From Citrus sinensis (lineage: Eukaryota > Streptophyta > Magnoliopsida > Sapindales > Rutaceae), in NCBI RefSeq assembly GCF_022201045.2, contig NC_068561.1, positions 20,400,501 through 20,464,500 of the forward strand: DNA of 64,000 nucleotides. Reading direction: 5' to 3'. Positions within the stretch are counted from its first letter, which is position 1, and every line of letters begins with the position of its first letter. The notes beneath the pieces were generated by a model. The model searched no databases, had not been told where the DNA came from, and worked only from the letters and a program-made list of their open reading frames with translations. The position numbers and the translations under genes are program-made. This document shows positions 61,975-64,000 of the stretch, in pieces.

Positions 61975-63962
61975 AGTGGCGTATCTTTCAAATTCTCTAT
62001 TGAATTTAAATTTCTTTGAAGGGGGAAATCACTTTTTATCTGCGCTGGATTTTCTCTTGTTACGAGTTTGTTCTTAACTTTTTATACATGTCTTGAGGTT
62101 AGAAGAAATGCATGCACCACTTGAACTTGAAACTGATCAATTTTTTATTTTCAAAAAAAAAAAAAAATAGTTTCTTCACTTTTGCAAGTAGAATTATAAC
62201 TTTCTTCACTCACATTTTAAAATATTTAAGTTCTGAATTGTGTTTGTGTTTAAGGGCCTTTTGGCAATATTTTAGAGCTAATACATTTGTTGATTACTCT
62301 GTTTCGGCACAAACATTTCTGCTGAAGGATACAAAACTGTTTGGAAAATCAATAATGCATGTTTTAAATCCTCAACTTTCTGAAAGGTTTAAAGCATCTA
62401 CTTCTCTCTGCTACTGCATTGCTGGCGTTCCTAGGATGGGAAGTGAAAATCATAGTTTGAGGAAGCTTTCTGAGCTTGCGTTAGGTTAGTGCAACAGACA
62501 AGCCAGCGAGGGAGATATGGGGATCAATCTTGTATTTCCTGCATTTGGGTTGCCTTTTGTCTTTGCCTCCTTTGTCCTTTTTCTTTTCTTCTTGGTGCTT
62601 CTTGCAAAATTGAGATGCTAGCCTGGCTTCGGAGTGTCTTTGGGAATGGTTGATGCTGGCGACTATTAGCTCATACTTGATTAGGAATGGCCTCCATTCT
62701 AACACCTCAGCATTCATCCCTGCAACCCTGTGCATCAAACGCCAGACCTTTAGGCATTAGTGCTAATTCATGACTTTGCAATGTGCCTCATATGTGAATT
62801 AAATTTGGCTTAGCTCATGAAAACGTGATTGGAGATTCAAGTCCGTATTAGATGGCAATTGATTACTACATATTCTCCATATCCAATATGTGATCCTTAA
62901 TAATTATTTTGTGAATCTCCATGGTTCTATATGTTTCTTTATGTTTGCCGCTGCTTATTTCCAAATGATCCAAATATCGAAATAAAGTCCCCTCATATTC
63001 ATCTATCCAAGTGGCGATTCTGCTCGTTATGTAGCTTGATAAACTTTTTAGTTTCTTAGTTTCAACCAAAAAAATTTAAAACATATATATGTGTGGTCAG
63101 TTTTAGATTGTGCAAGTTTCAAGTTTGGTTATGCTATGGTAGAAAAAAGGTCGACTTTTTTTTCCACTTGATCTGGGATCAGGAAGGATGTTTAGGGATG
63201 GCAATATAACAGGAAGATGGGATATTCATCAGTATTAGCAAGAAGTCTATTAGCTTTTCAGCAAATTTGGTTCTTAAACAATTTGGATACAGAATTAAAC
63301 TTCTCCAGACGTTGGCCGAGATCAAGAATTAGTCTTGGTTTCCTTAACGTAGGAAATACGTGCATACAAAGTGCCTCTTAGTCTCCTGTAATTCTGATCT
63401 CTATAGACCTGGGAATGCTCTGTCTTTATGTTATAACACTGTTTCTGCGCCATCTGTTGACGTAGCCAACGTTCATATATGTATGCAAAATAATAGTCAC
63501 CGAGCAAATTTCCAAGTAAACTATCAATCAAATTTCAGTTCATCGGTGAATCCCACTGTAGTTGATATTGTCCTGAAATTGATTGAATTGACTTGGTGAG
63601 TCGTTTTAGTCTACAATGAGATGAGGAAGAACAATTAAATTTCGATATATATAATCTTAATACAGGAAAGGATACTTTTTGCACATCATGTAGAATGAAA
63701 CAGTGTACAGTCAAGGTTGCAGTACTACTGTCCTAACAATTGTAAAGACTAGTAAGTAGCTGTAGACTAAAACACATATCAGTTGTGATTTGTCTGCTGA
63801 TGGTGCAATTTTTATGTGTACGCCTTGAGTTTTGTATGCCCATGTATGCGTATCAGGTGGTTACTTAATGCTCTGGTTGTGGAAATTGGAAAGGGAATCT
63901 GGTTACTGTTGTGATGATTGATTAAAATTTCGTTTGCTCTGATACTTTGTGCTGGATTTGCA
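61973..63962. other. Right-hand spacer, possible start of next gene
   Basis: Open frames at 62112-62489 (plus) and 62481-62738 and 62866-63069 (minus) are not recognisable. An open frame at 63360-63599 (plus) ends in a good donor (CTTG|GTGAGTCG near 63595) and could be an exon. Earlier, near 61291, TAGGGTTGGCAAA resembles a hAT transposon terminus, but no partner end was found. Confidence 0.3.
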
Positions 63963-63963
63963 G

Positions 63964-64000
63964 CTCCCGTTGATGTTTCGGTGTGCATCACAAGCCCTCA
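63964..64000 (+). CDS. Possible partial exon at window edge
   Basis: A polypyrimidine stretch and TTTGCAG end at 63963. The following 37 bases are open in the frame reading APVDVSVCITSP (first codon completed by a G from upstream) and run off the window. They do not join in frame with the candidate donor near 63595, so another exon would be needed. Not identified. Confidence 0.25.

Noticed and set aside
62112-62738. 125-codon plus and 85-codon minus frames
   Set aside because: The plus frame begins in a poly-A/Lys run; neither contains recognisable motifs or plausible gene structure.
1-64000. CRISPR arrays, bacterial operons, rRNA or complete tRNA genes
   Set aside because: None seen. The window is plant nuclear DNA; the regular repeats are microsatellites, MITE arms and intronic duplications.

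Overview
The window is plant nuclear DNA. It is AT-rich, with many short introns, long AT-rich intergenic stretches and small inverted-repeat transposons. The proteins (a TMK-type receptor kinase, EXO70A1, CTF7/ECO1 and NHL/LEA2 proteins) are eudicot-like. A rosid tree such as Citrus is a guess from general resemblance; the sequence alone does not fix the species. Eleven protein-coding genes can be built. For the eight with introns I placed exon edges by hand from splice consensus, reading frame and protein conservation, and every model closes in frame.

Layout. Minus strand 543-3047: NSA2, a 60S ribosome assembly factor. 3.1-9.9 kb: a transposon-rich spacer. Plus 9880-13242: TMK-like leucine-rich-repeat receptor kinase. 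Minus 15527-20043: Mediator subunit MED27, divergent from plus 21135-31312: TEX10/IPI1 homologue, a second 60S assembly factor. Plus 33351-35351: CTF7/ECO1 cohesin acetyltransferase, tail to tail with minus 35967-38303: a plastid-type Nudix hydrolase. The Nudix gene shares a 198-bp divergent promoter with plus 38502-39098, a DUF7138-type protein. Plus 41991-44402: an uncharacterised His-rich plant protein. Plus 46576-51423: exocyst subunit EXO70A1. Plus 53631-54326, 56191-57057 and 59261-59974: three single-exon NHL/LEA2 membrane proteins in a loose tandem array. The last 4 kb holds an inverted-repeat element, simple repeats and possibly the first exons of a gene running off the right edge.

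The genes do not form one pathway, as is normal for a plant chromosome. Some regulatory signals fit the gene next to them. NSA2 has telo-box and site II motifs, the usual code of plant ribosome genes. CTF7, an S-phase gene, has a canonical E2F site and a PCNA-binding PIP box. The first NHL gene has clustered W-boxes. Two genes (CTF7 and the DUF7138 gene) have four-codon upstream ORFs whose stop overlaps the main ATG.

Mobile DNA is mostly non-autonomous. I delimited four Mutator-like foldback elements or MITEs with exact 9-bp target duplications (one is poly-T). Two of them belong to one family and lie 32 kb apart. There is also one PIF/Harbinger-like element with a TTA duplication. I found no clear new multi-gene system. 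The most notable items are two GC-AG introns in conserved genes, the overlapping mini-uORFs, the two-copy MITE family, and an inverted-repeat element carrying an orphan 72-codon frame.
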